Source: Desulfurococcales archaeon (lineage in GTDB: Archaea > Thermoproteota > Thermoprotei_A > Sulfolobales > Acidilobaceae). Taken from it: a stretch of 6,729 nucleotides of DNA. This document shows positions 5,195 to 6,729 of this stretch, one piece after another; the stretch's first letter is position 1, and every line of letters begins with the position of its first letter. The notes under the pieces were generated by a model. The model saw only the letters and a list, made by a program, of their open reading frames with translations, was not told where the DNA came from and searched no databases. Location of the stretch: contig JALUZI010000173.1 of NCBI GenBank assembly GCA_027012045.1, positions 1 to 6,729 on the forward strand, read 5' to 3'. A program made the position numbers and the translations under genes.

Positions 5195-5776
5195 TTGTTC
5201 AATGGTATTCGAGACGGGGTAGAAAAAGGATTGGCTGAAGCGTTTAACTTGATAATAACCCATCTGCCAACTTACAGGAATTACATAGTGGCTAGACGCC
5301 AGGTACTTGATATTCTGAACAAGCCGATAATTGTAGACGTCCAGCCTAATATAATGTTCCTCAGAGTAGACGACCCGGATAAAGCCGTCGAGGCGTTCCG
5401 GAGGACACTGGAGGACAAGGATACACCTATACTCAGGGTTATACCGGTTGACAAGGTGGTTGAACCCTACGTTGAAGAGGTAGCTGAGTGGGTGAAGAGG
5501 ATCTTCTACGAGAAGTGCAGTGAAAACAGCAGCTTCGCCATTAGAATGGACGGGCATTTGTACAGTAGAGACCCGGAGAAAGAGAAGGGGTGGCTGCCGA
5601 GGGATGAGGCTATCAAGATAATCGCTTCCCAAATAGATAACCCTGTGAACCTCTCAGACCCACAGTGCCTGGTGTACATTAAAATAGTCCAGCTATACGG
5701 TTACACCGAACTCGCTAGCCTCACAATAGGGCCTCCAAGCAGAATCCTCTCCATAGCTAAAATGAAGGGGTACTGA
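5195..5776 (+). CDS. THUMP-domain RNA-binding protein (Tan1/COG1818-like)
   Basis: A 193-residue protein. The N-terminal part (about 17-105) contains NLIITHLPTYRNY and an alpha/beta pattern. The C-terminal part (about 110-185) has the THUMP features FAIRMDGHLY (114-123), a basic/acidic helix DEAIKIIASQI, PVNLSDPQCLVYIKIV (150-165) and a late GPPSRI strand. THUMP domains bind the acceptor stem of tRNA. Stand-alone archaeal proteins of this kind resemble Tan1, the partner for N4-acetylcytidine formation in tRNA, though the acetyltransferase is not in the window. No methyltransferase, thiouridylase or deaminase domain is attached, so the protein probably acts as an RNA-binding adaptor. The start is uncertain: TTG 5195 fits a leaderless mRNA from the TATA box, and TTG 5231 is the alternative. 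No ATG or GTG is available in frame near the beginning. The phosphohexomutase gene follows after one base. Confidence 0.8.
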   Translation: MFNGIRDGVEKGLAEAFNLIITHLPTYRNYIVARRQVLDILNKPIIVDVQPNIMFLRVDDPDKAVEAFRRTLEDKDTPILRVIPVDKVVEPYVEEVAEWVKRIFYEKCSENSSFAIRMDGHLYSRDPEKEKGWLPRDEAIKIIASQIDNPVNLSDPQCLVYIKIVQLYGYTELASLTIGPPSRILSIAKMKGY

Positions 5777-5777
5777 A

Positions 5778-6729
5778 ATGGGGAGGCTGTTCGGAACAGC
5801 GGGGATAAGAGGTAGATACCTAGAAAAAGTACATCCAGAGCTGGCCTACAGGCTTGGCTTGGCGGTAGCGTTCTATATAGGAGGCATGGGAACAGCTACA
5901 GTGGGGCACGATGTAAGGACTACCAGCCCCCTATTATCACAGCTAGCTGCTGCCGGGCTGATGGCAGGTGGCGCTGACGCGATTTACCTTGAAATGGTGC
6001 CTACACCAGTGCTAGCTTACAGTGTACCCCACACTAACAGCAAGTCGGGAATAATGGTCACCGCAAGCCATAACCCTCCCCCCGACAATGGGCTGAAGGT
6101 TTTCGACGAGAAAGGTATGGAGTACACGGAGAACATGGAAAGAGATCTTGAAGCCCTTATAGGGGTGCCTGAGTCCTCCAGGTTGCATGCAAGCTGGGAC
6201 AGGGTTGGAAGGCTGGTTCTGGGCACTGAAATCCAGTCTAGGTATATGCGTGACATAGTAGAGCGGTTAGAGACTGGTGAAGTTAAGAGGAGGCCTAGAA
6301 TAGCCATAGACTGTGCTAACGGGGCGGCGAGCAATGTTACACCCAAGATACTCAGAGACCTGAACGCTGATGTGATATCGATAAACTGTCATCCGGACGG
6401 AACATTCCCGGGTAGAACCCCAGAGCCTAGGGATGACGTTTTAAAACCCTACTCGGACAGCGTTAAGAACCTGAACGTTGAAGCACTATTGGCCCATGAC
6501 GGTGATGCCGACCGTCTGGCTGTGGTAATCCCTAGCTACGGGTTCGTGAAACAGGATCTTCTAATAGCATTATTCGCCAAGGAGAAGCTGAAGGATAGGA
6601 ATGGGACACTCGTGATTTCAGTTGATGTAGGGATGGAGGTTGAAGAGATAGCTGAGAACATGGGGGGTAGGATAGTTAGGGCTAAGCTGGGTAAGGTACA
6701 TGAGAAGCTTAGAGACATACCTGGAGCTC
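5778..6729 (+). CDS. phosphoglucomutase/phosphomannomutase (5' part)
   Basis: An alpha-D-phosphohexomutase that moves phosphate between C1 and C6 of glucose or mannose through a phosphoserine enzyme. The frame is open from ATG 5778 to the window edge (317 codons; about 450 are expected, so the C-terminal third is missing). FGTAGIRG is at 5-12. The phosphoserine loop TASHNP is at 95-100 with Ser97. The Mg2+ loop DGDADR is at 241-246. VRAKLGKVHEKL near the edge corresponds to the domain 3 segment where relatives often have a 'KxGD'-like loop. The sugar-specificity loop (GEXS) lies beyond the edge, so glucose, mannose or glucosamine specificity cannot be decided. ATG 5778 follows the THUMP stop by one base, and GGGGT at 5767-5771 is a weak SD, indicating co-transcription and probable coupling. 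Confidence 0.93.
   Translation, partial: MGRLFGTAGIRGRYLEKVHPELAYRLGLAVAFYIGGMGTATVGHDVRTTSPLLSQLAAAGLMAGGADAIYLEMVPTPVLAYSVPHTNSKSGIMVTASHNPPPDNGLKVFDEKGMEYTENMERDLEALIGVPESSRLHASWDRVGRLVLGTEIQSRYMRDIVERLETGEVKRRPRIAIDCANGAASNVTPKILRDLNADVISINCHPDGTFPGRTPEPRDDVLKPYSDSVKNLNVEALLAHDGDADRLAVVIPSYGFVKQDLLIALFAKEKLKDRNGTLVISVDVGMEVEEIAENMGGRIVRAKLGKVHEKLRDIPGA

Noticed and set aside
5138..5632. Minus-strand ORF of 164 codons opposite the THUMP gene
   Set aside because: It is antisense to a gene with clear THUMP motifs, covers the divergent promoter, and shows no recognisable family.
6017..6346. Minus-strand ORF of 109 codons opposite the phosphohexomutase
   Set aside because: It is antisense to a frame with the phosphoserine and flanking motifs of a well-known enzyme.

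Overview
The window looks like a piece of a hyperthermophilic archaeal chromosome, most likely Crenarchaeota/Thermoproteota of a Desulfurococcales-like type. The reasons are the TATA-box promoters a short distance upstream of genes, strong Shine-Dalgarno (SD) sequences of the form AGGAGGTG, frequent GTG/TTG starts, AGG/AGA and ATA-rich codon use, very tight packing, and protein families that are archaeal (DUF131, the archaeal RIB7-type reductase, SCP2-type thiolase with a DUF35 partner, an archaeal phosphohexomutase). The genus cannot be fixed from the sequence alone.

Layout. 1-37 (+) is the probable 3' end of an upstream gene. 71-331 (+) is a small two-helix membrane protein of the DUF131 family; its end overlaps by 12 bp the end of a small charged helical protein on the minus strand (320-490). 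A symmetric TATA element near 540 lies between that small gene and 597-1298 (+), which resembles the C-terminal half of an amidohydrolase but lacks the usual catalytic Asp and the N-terminal HxH. 1315-4326 (-) is an acyl-CoA cluster read in the order thiolase, DUF35 Zn-ribbon/OB protein, acyl-CoA dehydrogenase. 4454-5131 (-) is the riboflavin-pathway reductase (RIB7/ArfC type). A second symmetric TATA in the 63-bp gap separates it from a divergent THUMP-domain protein (5195-5776, +), followed after one base by a phosphoglucomutase/phosphomannomutase (5778 to the window edge, +).

How the genes work together. The thiolase and DUF35 are translationally coupled: the thiolase stop codon is part of the DUF35 SD. 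They probably form a complex for C-C bond formation or cleavage on acyl-CoA thioesters. The acyl-CoA dehydrogenase has its own promoter and SD but belongs to the same lipid/acyl-CoA theme. No HMG-CoA synthase, enoyl-CoA hydratase or hydroxyacyl-CoA dehydrogenase is in view, so beta-oxidation-like degradation and supply of acetoacetyl-CoA to the mevalonate pathway both remain open. The remaining genes are core metabolism (riboflavin, sugar phosphates) and RNA handling.

Several starts were moved from the longest possible ORF to an internal codon with a matching SD: 597 instead of 579, 2511 instead of 2529, 3128 instead of 3194, and 490 instead of 568. There is no gene-free stretch over about 130 bp, and I saw no tRNA, rRNA, CRISPR array or insertion sequence. 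I did not find a convincing new multi-gene system; the most unusual items are the degenerate amidohydrolase-like protein and the two shared divergent promoters.
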